The position numbers and the translations under genes were made by a program. Below the pieces are notes generated by a model. It saw nothing but the letters and a program-made list of their open reading frames with translations. It was not told the origin of the DNA and did not search any database. Positions 25,892 to 34,409 of a stretch of DNA of 64,000 nt are shown piece by piece. The DNA is taken from assembly GCA_900539375.1 (NCBI GenBank), contig UQBY01000019.1:4104-68103 (forward strand), written 5' to 3'. This DNA comes from an uncultured Clostridium sp. (lineage in GTDB: Bacteria; Bacillota; Clostridia; Clostridiales; Clostridiaceae). Every line of letters begins with the position of its first letter. The stretch's first letter is position 1.

Positions 25892-26512
25892 ATGGCAAGA
25901 TATACTGGAGCTACATGTAGATTATGTAGAAGAGAAGGTATGAAGTTATTCCTTAAAGGGGATAGATGTTATACAGGTAAATGTGCTTTTGATAGAAGAA
26001 GTTATGCACCAGGACAACATGGAGCAAACAAGAAAAAGATATCAGGTTATGGTGTTCAATTAAGAGAAAAGCAAAAAGCTAAGAGAATATATGGAGTATT
26101 AGAAAGTCAATTCAGAAGTTATTATGAAAAGGCTGAAAATATGAAAGGTATTACTGGTGAAAATTTACTTAAATTATTAGAAATGAGACTTGATAATGTT
26201 GTATTTAAGTTAGGATACGGAGCATCAAGAAATGAGGCTAGACAATTAGTTACTCACGGACATTTCTTAGTAAATGGTAAAAAAGTTGATATTGCTTCTT
26301 ACAAGGTTTCTGTAAATGATGTTATATCAGTTTCAGAAAAGAGCAGAGGAAGCGAAAAATTCAAGACATTTGCAGAAAATCCTAAGGCTTTACCAAAGTG
26401 GTTAGAAGCAAATGTGGAAAACTACGAAGGCAAAGTAGTTGCTGAACCAACAAGAGAAGATATTGATGTACCAGTTAATGAAACTCTTATCGTTGAGTTA
26501 TACAGCAAGTAA
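25892..26512 (+). CDS. rpsD: 30S ribosomal protein S4, zinc type
   Basis: S4 is a primary 16S assembly protein and, in E. coli, the repressor of the alpha operon; in B. subtilis it regulates its own gene. It has 206 residues. Cysteines in CRLC and in CYTGKC near the N-terminus mark the zinc-binding form. The S4 RNA-binding domain (RLDNVVFKLGYGASRNEARQ) is intact. Here rpsD is inside the alpha operon, as in E. coli, unlike its detached position in Bacillus. Confidence 0.96.
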   Translation: MARYTGATCRLCRREGMKLFLKGDRCYTGKCAFDRRSYAPGQHGANKKKISGYGVQLREKQKAKRIYGVLESQFRSYYEKAENMKGITGENLLKLLEMRLDNVVFKLGYGASRNEARQLVTHGHFLVNGKKVDIASYKVSVNDVISVSEKSRGSEKFKTFAENPKALPKWLEANVENYEGKVVAEPTREDIDVPVNETLIVELYSK

Positions 26513-26519
26513 TATATTA

Positions 26520-26557
26520 GTATTTGTTTAGGGTATCAATTGGTATTGAGCAAATAC
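26520..26557 (+). promoter_or_regulatory. Stem-loop before rpoA
   Basis: GTATTTG at 26520-26526 pairs with CAAATAC at 26551-26557 and encloses a small TCAAT/ATTGA hairpin. The 99-base rpsD-rpoA gap has no promoter that I can see and no T tract, so this may modulate rpoA translation or mRNA processing. Confidence 0.4.
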
Positions 26558-26611
26558 AGAATCAGTTGCCCTCAAAATAAGGTTGCCATTTAAATAACAA
26601 GGAGGGTTTGT

Positions 26612-27559
26612 ATGTTAGAAATTGAAAAGCCAATAATCGAGTGTGTAGAAACAAATGAAGATGGTACTTACGGTAAGTATGTAGTTGAACCACTTGAAAG
26701 AGGATATGGAATTACTTTAGGTAATGCTCTTAGAAGAATTTTATTATCATCTTTACCAGGTGCTGCTACAACATCAGTAAAAATAGATGGAGTACTTCAT
26801 GAATTCTCTACTGTTCCAGGAGTTAAAGAAGATGTTACTGAGTTAATTCTTAATGTAAAAGCTTTAGCTTTAAGAATGGAAGGTGAAGGTCCAAGAACTA
26901 TATATATAGATGCTAAAGGGCCAGGAGTTGTTACAGGAGCTGATATAAAGACTGATGGCGATGTAGAAGTTGTTAATAAGGATTTACATATTGCAACTTT
27001 AGATGAAAACGGAAGACTTTATATGGAACTTACAGTTAACAAAGGAAGAGGATATGTTACTCAAAATAAGAATAAGAGTGATGAATTACCAATTTCTGCA
27101 ATAGCTGTCGACTCAATATACACACCAGTTAAGAGAGTCAATTTTACAGTTGAAAATACAAGAGTAGGCCAAATTACTGACTATGATAAGTTAACTTTAG
27201 AAATTTGGACTGATGGAACTATAAAAATTGATGAAGCAATAAGCTTATCAGCAAAAATTCTTATAGAACATTTTAAATTATTTATGTCATTAACTGATAA
27301 TACTAATGACGTAGAAATTATGATAGAAAAAGAAGAAGACAAAAAAGAAAAAGTACTAGAGATGACAGTAGAAGAACTTGATTTATCAGTTAGATCTTAT
27401 AACTGTTTAAAGAGAGCTGGTATAAATACAGTTCAAGAGTTAGCAACAAGATCAATGGATGATATGATGAAAGTTAGAAATCTAGGAAAGAAGTCTTTAG
27501 AAGAAGTTGAAAGAAAACTTAAAGAATTAGGTTTAAGTTTGAAACTAAATGATGAGTAA
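26612..27559 (+). CDS. rpoA: RNA polymerase alpha subunit
   Basis: The alpha subunit assembles beta and beta' and contacts promoter DNA and activators. It has 315 residues: an N-terminal domain (VEPLERGYGITLGNALRRILLSS split by the dimer helix) and a C-terminal helix-hairpin-helix domain near residues 245-310 (LDLSVRSYNCLKRAGI, GKKSLEEVERKLKELGL). ACAAGGAGGG precedes the ATG. Confidence 0.97.
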   Translation: MLEIEKPIIECVETNEDGTYGKYVVEPLERGYGITLGNALRRILLSSLPGAATTSVKIDGVLHEFSTVPGVKEDVTELILNVKALALRMEGEGPRTIYIDAKGPGVVTGADIKTDGDVEVVNKDLHIATLDENGRLYMELTVNKGRGYVTQNKNKSDELPISAIAVDSIYTPVKRVNFTVENTRVGQITDYDKLTLEIWTDGTIKIDEAISLSAKILIEHFKLFMSLTDNTNDVEIMIEKEEDKKEKVLEMTVEELDLSVRSYNCLKRAGINTVQELATRSMDDMMKVRNLGKKSLEEVERKLKELGLSLKLNDE

Positions 27560-27571
27560 GGAGGTAAATCC

Positions 27572-27913
27572 ATGGCAGGTTATCGTAAGTTAGGTCTTCC
27601 TACTGACCAAAGAAAAGCTATGTTAAGAGGACTTGTTACAAGTTTCTTAAAATATGGTAAAATTGAAACAACTGAAACTAGAGCTAAGGAAACAAGAAGC
27701 CTTGCAGAAAAGATGATTACTCTTGCAAAGAGAGGAGATCTTCATGCTAGAAGACAAGTTTTAGCATTTGTTCAAGAAGAAGCAGTAGTTAAAAACCTTT
27801 TTGATAATGTAGCTCCACAATATGCTGAAAGAAACGGTGGATACACAAGAATGTATAAGAAGGGCCCAAGAAGAGGGGACGGAGCTGAAATGGTTATACT
27901 AGAATTAGTATAA
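27572..27913 (+). CDS. rplQ: 50S ribosomal protein L17
   Basis: L17 lies near the tunnel exit. It has 113 residues starting MAGYRKLGLPTDQRKAMLR and ending with the YTRMYKKGPRRGDGAEM signature. It is the last gene of the S10-spc-alpha cluster and is followed by a strong terminator. Confidence 0.96.
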   Translation: MAGYRKLGLPTDQRKAMLRGLVTSFLKYGKIETTETRAKETRSLAEKMITLAKRGDLHARRQVLAFVQEEAVVKNLFDNVAPQYAERNGGYTRMYKKGPRRGDGAEMVILELV

Positions 27914-27917
27914 TTTG

Positions 27918-27955
27918 TAGGGGATTAAGTTTTGAGCTTAGTCCCTATTTTTTTA
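27918..27955 (+). terminator. Intrinsic terminator after rplQ
   Basis: TAGGGGATTAAG pairs with CTTAGTCCCTA, followed by a T run. It ends the alpha operon. Confidence 0.9.
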
Positions 27956-28110
27956 ATTTGAAAATTTAATATTTTAAATCTCTCTCTGTGTATTATAGAA
28001 AAGAATTAAAAAGAAATTTACTCTAAAAGATAAAAAATTAATATAACTTTAAAAAATTCTTCTGTATAATATATAGAAAGTTCTTATTTAAATAGTTGGA
28101 GGATGACTTT

Positions 28111-28950
28111 ATGAAAATGGTGGATATACAAGATCTAACTTTTAAATATACATCTGCTGAGGATGGCTTGGAGAAATTTGCTGTTAATGGTGTAAGTTTA
28201 GAAGTTGAAAAAGGAGAATTTCTGGTTGTTTTAGGGCATAATGGTTCAGGAAAATCAACAATAGCAAAGCATATAAATGCACTTTTACTGCCTACCACAG
28301 GAAAAGTAATTGTTGCAGGAATGGATACTTCTGATCCTAAAAATTTATGGAATATTAGAAGTAAAGCAGGAATGGTTTTTCAAAATCCAGATAATCAATT
28401 AGTTGCAACTATTGTTGAAGAAGATGTAGCTTTTGGACCAGAAAATTTAGGGGTAGAACCTAGTGAAATAAGAAAAAGAGTTGATGATAGCTTAGAAAGA
28501 GTTGGAATGAGCGAATATAAAAGACATGCGCCTCATTTACTTTCAGGAGGACAAAAGCAAAGGATTGCAATTGCTGGAGTTTTAGCTATGAAACCTGATT
28601 GTATAGTTTTTGATGAACCAACAGCTATGTTAGACCCTAGTGGAAGAAAAGAAGTTTTAAAAACAATAAAAGAATTAAATAAGGAATATGGAATAACAAT
28701 AATATTAATAACTCATTATATGGACGAAGCAGCACAAGCAGATAGAATTATTGTTATTGATTCTGGAAAGGCTATAATGGAAGGAACTCCTAGAAAGGTG
28801 TTTTCACAAGTTGAAAAAATGAAAGAAATAGGATTAGATGTACCTCAAGTAACAGAATTAGCTTATGAACTTAAAAAATCAGGAATGGATATTGGTACAG
28901 AAATATTAAATGTGGATGAGATGGTGGATGCGTTATGTCAATTAAAATAG
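28111..28950 (+). CDS. ecfA1: ECF transporter ATPase EcfA1
   Basis: This is one of the two ATP-binding subunits of the energy-coupling module shared by vitamin and metal transporters. The ATG at 28111 follows TTGGAGGATG; 279 residues. Walker A GHNGSGKST, Q-loop FQNPDNQ, signature LSGGQKQR and Walker B VFDEPTAMLD are present. The last 16 bases overlap ecfA2, so the two are made together. The substrate-binding S subunits must be encoded elsewhere. Confidence 0.95.
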   Translation: MKMVDIQDLTFKYTSAEDGLEKFAVNGVSLEVEKGEFLVVLGHNGSGKSTIAKHINALLLPTTGKVIVAGMDTSDPKNLWNIRSKAGMVFQNPDNQLVATIVEEDVAFGPENLGVEPSEIRKRVDDSLERVGMSEYKRHAPHLLSGGQKQRIAIAGVLAMKPDCIVFDEPTAMLDPSGRKEVLKTIKELNKEYGITIILITHYMDEAAQADRIIVIDSGKAIMEGTPRKVFSQVEKMKEIGLDVPQVTELAYELKKSGMDIGTEILNVDEMVDALCQLK

Positions 28951-29807
28951 AAAATTTAACACATATATATAGTCCAAATGGACCATTTGAAAAGAAAGCT
29001 TTAGATAATGTTAATATTGAAATTAATGATGGTGATTTTGTGGCAATTATTGGGCATACAGGTTCAGGTAAATCCACTCTTATTCAACATATGAATGGAT
29101 TAGAAAAAGCAACTAGTGGGAAAATATTCATAGATGATATTGACATTACAACAAAAGATGTGAAATTAACAGATATAAGAAAAAAGGTTGGGTTAGTGTT
29201 TCAGTATTCTGAATATCAATTATTTGAGGAGACAATAGAAAGGGATATAGCTTTTGGACCAACTAATTTAAAACTTAATGAAGAGGAAATTAAAAATAGA
29301 GTAAAAAAAGCCATGGAGATGGTTGGGCTTGATTATGAAACATATAAGGATAAGTCACCTTTTGATTTAAGTGGAGGACAAAAAAGAAGAGTTGCTATAG
29401 CTGGAGTAATAGCTATGGAACCAAAGGTTTTAATTTTAGATGAACCCACAGCAGGTTTAGATCCTAAAGGAAGAGATGATATATTAGGACAAATAAGACA
29501 ACTTCATGATAAATATGGTATGACAATAGTTCTTGTTAGTCATAGCATGGAAGATGTAGCTAAACTTGCAGAGAAAGTAATAGTGATGAATAAAGGAAAA
29601 GTTGTATTAACAGGAACTCCTAAAGAAGTTTTTAAAGAAGTAGATATTCTTGAGGAAATAGGGTTAGGAGTGCCACAGGTTACATATTTAATGAAGGAAT
29701 TGATTAAAAAAGGATTTGATGTTTCTGATGAAGCTTATACTATAGAACAAGCTAAAGAAGAAATATTAAAATTTTTTAAATCAGCAAATAGGGGGAAGAT
29801 ATGTTAA
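28935..29807 (+). CDS. ecfA2: ECF transporter ATPase EcfA2
   Basis: This is the second ATPase of the ECF module, 290 residues. Walker A GHTGSGKST, signature LSGGQKRR and Walker B ILDEPTAGLD are intact, with a C-terminal extension that mediates pairing with EcfA1. It overlaps both neighbours (16 bases with ecfA1, seven with ecfT), the standard ecfA1-ecfA2-ecfT-truA order of Firmicutes. Confidence 0.95.
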   Translation: MSIKIENLTHIYSPNGPFEKKALDNVNIEINDGDFVAIIGHTGSGKSTLIQHMNGLEKATSGKIFIDDIDITTKDVKLTDIRKKVGLVFQYSEYQLFEETIERDIAFGPTNLKLNEEEIKNRVKKAMEMVGLDYETYKDKSPFDLSGGQKRRVAIAGVIAMEPKVLILDEPTAGLDPKGRDDILGQIRQLHDKYGMTIVLVSHSMEDVAKLAEKVIVMNKGKVVLTGTPKEVFKEVDILEEIGLGVPQVTYLMKELIKKGFDVSDEAYTIEQAKEEILKFFKSANRGKIC

Positions 29808-30601
29808 AGGATATTACTATAGGACAATATATACCAGGGGAATCTTTTGTACATAAATTAGATCCTAGAACAAAAATAATAATTGCAATGATGTTTATTG
29901 TAACACTATTTATAATGAACAAGTTTGTAGGATATATTTTTGTTGTTGCATTTTTAGCAGCTATAATAATTAATTCAAAAGTGTCATTAAGTTTTATATT
30001 TAAAGGATTAAAACCTATTTTTATATTGATTATTATAACAGCAATTTTAAATATATTAATGACAACAGGAACTCCTGAAACTTTAATTTTTAAATGGAAA
30101 TTTATTAAGGTATATACTGAAGGATTAAGATTAGCTGGATTTATGGCATTAAGACTTATATTTTTAATTGTTGGAACATCTTTATTAACATTAACAACAT
30201 CACCTATAGAATTAACAGATGGAATAGAAAGACTTTTAAGACCAATAGGAAAATCTTTAGCACATGAATTAGCTATGATGATGACTATAGCCTTAAGATT
30301 TATTCCAACTTTAACTGAAGAAACTGATAAAATAATGAAAGCACAAAAAGCAAGAGGTGCTGATTTTGAAACAGGTAGTTTAATTCAAAAGGCAAAAAGT
30401 TTAGTTCCTTTATTAGTTCCACTATTTATAAGTTCCTTTAGAAGAGCAGATGAACTTGCAATGGCTATGGAATCTAGATGTTATAGAGGTGGAGAAGGAA
30501 GAACAAGAATGAAAGAATTACATTTTTCATCAAAGGATTCAATTGCTTTTATAATATTTGGTTTATTATTTATATCAAGCTTTGTAGTGAGATTTGCTTA
30601 G
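29801..30601 (+). CDS. ecfT: ECF transporter membrane subunit EcfT
   Basis: EcfT is the transmembrane scaffold that couples the two ATPases to interchangeable S components. It has 266 residues with several hydrophobic segments and the two cytosolic coupling motifs: KARGADFE near residue 186 and SRCYRGGEGRT near residue 226. GGGGGAAG precedes the ATG inside the ecfA2 end. Confidence 0.94.
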   Translation: MLKDITIGQYIPGESFVHKLDPRTKIIIAMMFIVTLFIMNKFVGYIFVVAFLAAIIINSKVSLSFIFKGLKPIFILIIITAILNILMTTGTPETLIFKWKFIKVYTEGLRLAGFMALRLIFLIVGTSLLTLTTSPIELTDGIERLLRPIGKSLAHELAMMMTIALRFIPTLTEETDKIMKAQKARGADFETGSLIQKAKSLVPLLVPLFISSFRRADELAMAMESRCYRGGEGRTRMKELHFSSKDSIAFIIFGLLFISSFVVRFA

Positions 30602-30616
30602 AACATGAGGTAAGTT

Positions 30617-31351
30617 ATGAGAAATGTTAAATTAACAATAGAATATGATGGAACTAACTATTGTGGATGGCAAAAGCAAAATAATGAAAAAACAATACAA
30701 GAAGAGATTGAAAAAGCTATATATAAAGCTGTCGGAGAGATTGTAGAGGTTATAGGAAGCTCTAGAACTGATGCTGGAGTACATGCAAGAAAAATGGTAG
30801 CAAATTTTAAAACAAATGCTACCATTCCTTTTGATAAGTTTAAATATGCAATTAATGATAAACTTCCAGATGATATAGCAATAATAGAGTCAGAGGAAGT
30901 TAGTGAAGATTTTCATGCAAGATATGATAGCAAGGGAAAAACTTATTGTTATAGTATAATTAATAGACAACAAAAACCAGCTATAGGGCGCAATTATGTA
31001 TATCATTTTAAGTGGGATTTAGATATTGAAAAGATGAGAGAGGCTTGTAAGTACTTTATAGGAAAACATGATTTTAAAGCATTTAGGTCACTAGGAAGTT
31101 CTGTTAAAACTACAGAAAGAACCATTAAAGAGTTATATATAGAATCTGAAGGAGAAAAAATAAATATATTTATTACTGCAGATGGATTTTTATATAATAT
31201 GGTAAGAATAATAGTTGGAACACTACTTAAAGTAGGAAGAGGAAAGATTCCTATAGAGGATATAGAAAAAATTATCCTTTTAGGAGATAGAAAGAAGGCA
31301 GGACCTTGCGTTCCAGCCCAAGGGTTAATTTTAGAAAAAGTTTATTATTAA
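30617..31351 (+). CDS. truA: tRNA pseudouridine synthase A
   Basis: TruA makes pseudouridine at positions 38-40 of tRNA anticodon stems. It has 244 residues with the catalytic Asp in SSRTDAGVHA (near residue 53) and the usual YDGTNYCGWQ opening. It lies 15 bases after ecfT in the same transcription unit and is followed immediately by the rplM promoter. Confidence 0.96.
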   Translation: MRNVKLTIEYDGTNYCGWQKQNNEKTIQEEIEKAIYKAVGEIVEVIGSSRTDAGVHARKMVANFKTNATIPFDKFKYAINDKLPDDIAIIESEEVSEDFHARYDSKGKTYCYSIINRQQKPAIGRNYVYHFKWDLDIEKMREACKYFIGKHDFKAFRSLGSSVKTTERTIKELYIESEGEKINIFITADGFLYNMVRIIVGTLLKVGRGKIPIEDIEKIILLGDRKKAGPCVPAQGLILEKVYY

Positions 31352-31365
31352 TTTAAATAAAATTG

Positions 31366-31394
31366 TTGACACGCCCGTAAGCGTGTATTATAAT
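31366..31394 (+). promoter_or_regulatory. Consensus promoter of rplM-rpsI with palindromic spacer
   Basis: TTGACA at 31366 and TATAAT at 31389 are perfect hexamers 17 bases apart. The -35 end and the spacer hold an inverted repeat, ACACGC/GCGTGT (31369-31374 and 31381-31386), notable for its GC content in AT-rich DNA. Confidence 0.88.
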
Positions 31395-31415
31395 AAATTT
31401 GTTTGTTAGAAAAGT

Positions 31416-31455
31416 TTATGTATAAGAGGCTTGTTAATAGTGAGTCTTAACATAA
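31416..31455 (+). promoter_or_regulatory. Probable L13-type leader of rplM
   Basis: TTATG and TAAGA (31416-31427) pair with TCTTA and CATAA (31445-31455) in a stem with small bulges, about 15 bases after the predicted transcription start. Firmicutes are known to carry an L13-binding leader before rplM; position and form fit, but I cannot confirm the consensus. Confidence 0.5.
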
Positions 31456-31511
31456 AGAAATACTTATTTAAAGTATATAATAAAAAAGTAAGAATTATAG
31501 GAGGTAAACAG

Positions 31512-31946
31512 ATGAAATCATACATCGCAAAGCCACAAGAAGTAGAAAGAAAATGGTATGTTGTAGATGCTGCTGGTAAGCCACTAGGAAGAGTAGCTAG
31601 CCAAGTTGCTTCAATATTAAGAGGAAAGAATAAACCAACATTTACACCAAATGTTGACTGCGGAGATTTCGTAATAGTTATTAATGCAGAAAAGGTTGTT
31701 TTAACTGGTAAAAAGTTAGATCAAAAATTCATGAGAAAACACAGCTTATATCCAGGTGGATTAAAGGAAACTCCTTATAGAGAAGTTTTAGAAAAGAAAC
31801 CTGAATTTGCATTTGAAGAAGCAGTAAGAAGAATGCTTCCAAAGGGTGTTTTAGGAAGACAAATGTTAAAGAAATTAAAGGTTGTTAGAGGCGAAGAACA
31901 TAATCATGAAGCTCAAAAACCAGAAGTACTTGAATTAAAGTACTAA
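31512..31946 (+). CDS. rplM: 50S ribosomal protein L13
   Basis: L13 is an early 50S assembly protein. The ATG at 31512 follows ATAGGAGGT and gives 144 residues starting MKSYIAKPQEVERKWYVVDA. The frame is open for 27 codons upstream, but that stretch is leader RNA. The RMLPKGVLGRQMLKKLKVV signature is present. rpsI follows after 27 bases. Confidence 0.96.
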   Translation: MKSYIAKPQEVERKWYVVDAAGKPLGRVASQVASILRGKNKPTFTPNVDCGDFVIVINAEKVVLTGKKLDQKFMRKHSLYPGGLKETPYREVLEKKPEFAFEEAVRRMLPKGVLGRQMLKKLKVVRGEEHNHEAQKPEVLELKY

Positions 31947-31973
31947 TTTTCGCTAGAGAGGAGGAATAAATAA

Positions 31974-32366
31974 ATGGCAAAAGTTCAATATATGGGTACT
32001 GGAAGAAGAAAGAAATCAATCGCAAGAGTAAGACTTGTACCAGGAAACGGAAATGTTACAATAAATAAGAGAGACATCCAAGACTACTTTGGATTAGAAA
32101 CTTTAAGAATGATTGTTAATCAACCATTAGTTTTAACTGCTACTAAGGATAAGTTTGATGTATTAGTTAATGTACATGGTGGTGGATTCACAGGTCAAGC
32201 TGGAGCTATAAGACATGGAATCACTAGAGCTTTAATAAAGGCTGATGAAGCATTAAAGCCAGAATTAAAGAAAGCAGGATTTGTTACTAGAGATCCAAGA
32301 ATGAAGGAAAGAAAGAAATACGGTCTTAAGAAGGCTAGAAAGTCTCCACAATTCTCAAAGAGATAG
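31974..32366 (+). CDS. rpsI: 30S ribosomal protein S9
   Basis: S9 reaches the P-site tRNA with its basic C-terminal tail (KKARKSPQFSKR ending). It has 130 residues with GTGRRKKSIARVRL and GGGFTGQAGAIRHGI. GAGAGGAGG precedes the ATG. Confidence 0.96.
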   Translation: MAKVQYMGTGRRKKSIARVRLVPGNGNVTINKRDIQDYFGLETLRMIVNQPLVLTATKDKFDVLVNVHGGGFTGQAGAIRHGITRALIKADEALKPELKKAGFVTRDPRMKERKKYGLKKARKSPQFSKR

Positions 32367-32382
32367 TATTTACTATTTTATA

Positions 32383-32419
32383 TTCTCACAAACCTTTGTG
32401 TTTGTGGGAATTTTTTTTA
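32383..32419 (+). terminator. Intrinsic terminator after rpsI
   Basis: TTCTCACAAAC pairs with GTTTGTGGGAA and is followed by eight T. Confidence 0.9.
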
Positions 32420-32518
32420 TATGAAATTATATAAAATTTATTAATTTTTTGTTTATAGCCACTTTATTTTTTTAGTACTTAAAAATTTTATTTATTATGT
32501 TTAAATATTAAATCTATG

Positions 32519-32553
32519 TTAAAAATATTAATAATACATTAAAAATATTAACA
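32519..32553 (+). repeat. Two direct repeats before the Na/Pi transporter
   Basis: TTAAAAATATTAATA (32519-32533) and TTAAAAATATTAACA (32539-32553) repeat with a 20-base period, about 60 bases upstream of the transporter start. Each contains two TTAANA hexamers. This resembles tandem PhoP-type half sites, but low complexity in AT-rich DNA is an alternative. The rest of 32420-32614 shows no gene. Confidence 0.4.
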
Positions 32554-32614
32554 ATAGTTTATAAATCAAGTAAACTAAAAGAGAACAAAATATTTATATT
32601 GGAGGAGAAATGAT

Positions 32615-34225
32615 ATGGAATCGATAATGATTGTCATAACATTACTTGGTGGTCTAGGTTTATTTGTATATGGAATGAAACTTATGGGAGATGGCCTAGA
32701 AAATGCAGCAGGAGATGGATTAAAGAAAATACTTGAAAAGGTAACAAGTAATCCAATTACAGCAGTTTTAATAGGAGCAGCTGTAACAGCAGTAATACAA
32801 AGTAGTAGTGCTACTACAGTAATGGTTGTAGGATTTGTTAATGCTGGTTTAATGAATTTAACTCAAGCAGTAGGAATAATAATGGGTGCTAACATAGGAA
32901 CAACAATTACAGCTCAGTTAGTAGCATTCAAATTAGATGAAATTGCTCCACTTTTTGTTTTTATAGGTGCAGCAATAGTTATGTTCGCAAAAGGCAAGAA
33001 GAGAAAAGAAATAGGAAATATTATACTTGGTTTTGGTATATTATTTACTGGAATGGGCATAATGAGTTCTTCAATGGAACCTCTTACTAACTCAGAAGTT
33101 TTTAAAGAAGTATTAGTTACAATAGGTGATAATTGGCCAATTGGTATTTTAGCAGGAGCTGTAATAACAGCAGTTCTTCAAAGTTCATCAGCTACTACTG
33201 GTATTTTAGTTGGACTTGCAACAGCTGGAGCCATAGACATAAAAATAGCATTACCAATTGTTTTTGGATGTAATATAGGAACTTGTGTAACAGCAATATT
33301 ATCAAGTGTAGGAGCTAATAAAACCGCTCACAAGGCAGCAGCAATGCATTTAATATTTAATATTTTAGGAACAATTATATTTATACCATTTTTAGGAATA
33401 CTAGGAGATTTTGTTTATAAATTAAGTCCTAATGATGTGCAAAGACAAATAGCAAATGCACATACTGTATTTAATATAGTTAATACAATGATTATGCTTC
33501 CTTTTAGTAAATATTTAATTATTATAGTAAATAAAATAATCCCAGGTGATGATGAAGAAGAAAAGATGGGAGTAAAATACATAGATGATAGATTACTTGA
33601 AACTCCAGTAATTGCAGAGGCTCAAGTAATAAAAGAAACAGTAAGAATGGCAAATAAATCTAAAAAAGCTCTTGAATTGTCAATGAAAGCCTTTATGGAA
33701 GGTGATGAAGCAATCATAAAAAAAGCTTATGATAATGAAGATTTAATAAATTTATTAGAAGAAGAAATAACTAAATTCTTAGTAAAATTGTCAAAAAGAG
33801 ATATAGCTGAAAATGAAAAGACAATTCTTGCATCAACTTTTCATGTAATAACTGATATTGAAAGAATAGGGGACCATGCAAAAAACATAGTAGAATTAGC
33901 TACAGAAAAAATGGAAAAGAATTTAAAGTATACTGATGATGCTATAAAAGAATTAAATGAAATTTATAATTACACAGCTAAGGCATTAGATATTGCTATA
34001 AGTAGTTATGAAAATAAAGACCCAGAAAAAGCAAAGACAATAGAGGAAGTAGAGGCAAGTATTGATTCTGCACAAGAAAGATTTAGAACAGAACATATTA
34101 AAAGATTGTATGAAGATAGATGTACAGCCTATACAGGTGCTATATTCTTAGATTTAATAAGTAACTTTGAAAGAATAGGAGACCATTCAACTAATATTGC
34201 TCAAAGTGTTATAGATAACTATTAA
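32615..34225 (+). CDS. Na/phosphate cotransporter with PhoU-like tail
   Basis: This 536-residue membrane protein belongs to the Na/Pi cotransporter II family (NptA/YjbB type). Residues 1-310 hold about eight hydrophobic segments and the two inverted QSSSATT repeats (near residues 64 and 193) that form the transport core. Residues about 345-530 are a helical PhoU-like domain with two ERIGDHA/ERIGDHS motifs. It likely imports phosphate with sodium, or exports it, as some members do. TTGGAGGAG precedes the ATG at 32615. It stands alone between terminators. Confidence 0.9.
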   Translation: MESIMIVITLLGGLGLFVYGMKLMGDGLENAAGDGLKKILEKVTSNPITAVLIGAAVTAVIQSSSATTVMVVGFVNAGLMNLTQAVGIIMGANIGTTITAQLVAFKLDEIAPLFVFIGAAIVMFAKGKKRKEIGNIILGFGILFTGMGIMSSSMEPLTNSEVFKEVLVTIGDNWPIGILAGAVITAVLQSSSATTGILVGLATAGAIDIKIALPIVFGCNIGTCVTAILSSVGANKTAHKAAAMHLIFNILGTIIFIPFLGILGDFVYKLSPNDVQRQIANAHTVFNIVNTMIMLPFSKYLIIIVNKIIPGDDEEEKMGVKYIDDRLLETPVIAEAQVIKETVRMANKSKKALELSMKAFMEGDEAIIKKAYDNEDLINLLEEEITKFLVKLSKRDIAENEKTILASTFHVITDIERIGDHAKNIVELATEKMEKNLKYTDDAIKELNEIYNYTAKALDIAISSYENKDPEKAKTIEEVEASIDSAQERFRTEHIKRLYEDRCTAYTGAIFLDLISNFERIGDHSTNIAQSVIDNY

Positions 34226-34231
34226 GATAGT

Positions 34232-34261
34232 AAAGACTGCGAAAAATCGTGGTCTTTATTT
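34232..34261 (+). terminator. Terminator after the Na/Pi transporter
   Basis: AAAGACTGCG pairs with CGTGGTCTTT (10 bp, two G-U pairs) around AAAAAT, followed by ATTTT. Confidence 0.75.
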
Positions 34262-34409
34262 TAATGTTAAAAAGTCATATCAATTTCTAGTACATGAATA
34301 ACAAGCTAAGTTTAATAGCTGAAATAAATTTAAAAATTTTATTTCTTTTCGAATAAAAAATTATAAAAGGGTTAATAATATTTATATAAAGCATTACGGA
34401 GGCATGCAT

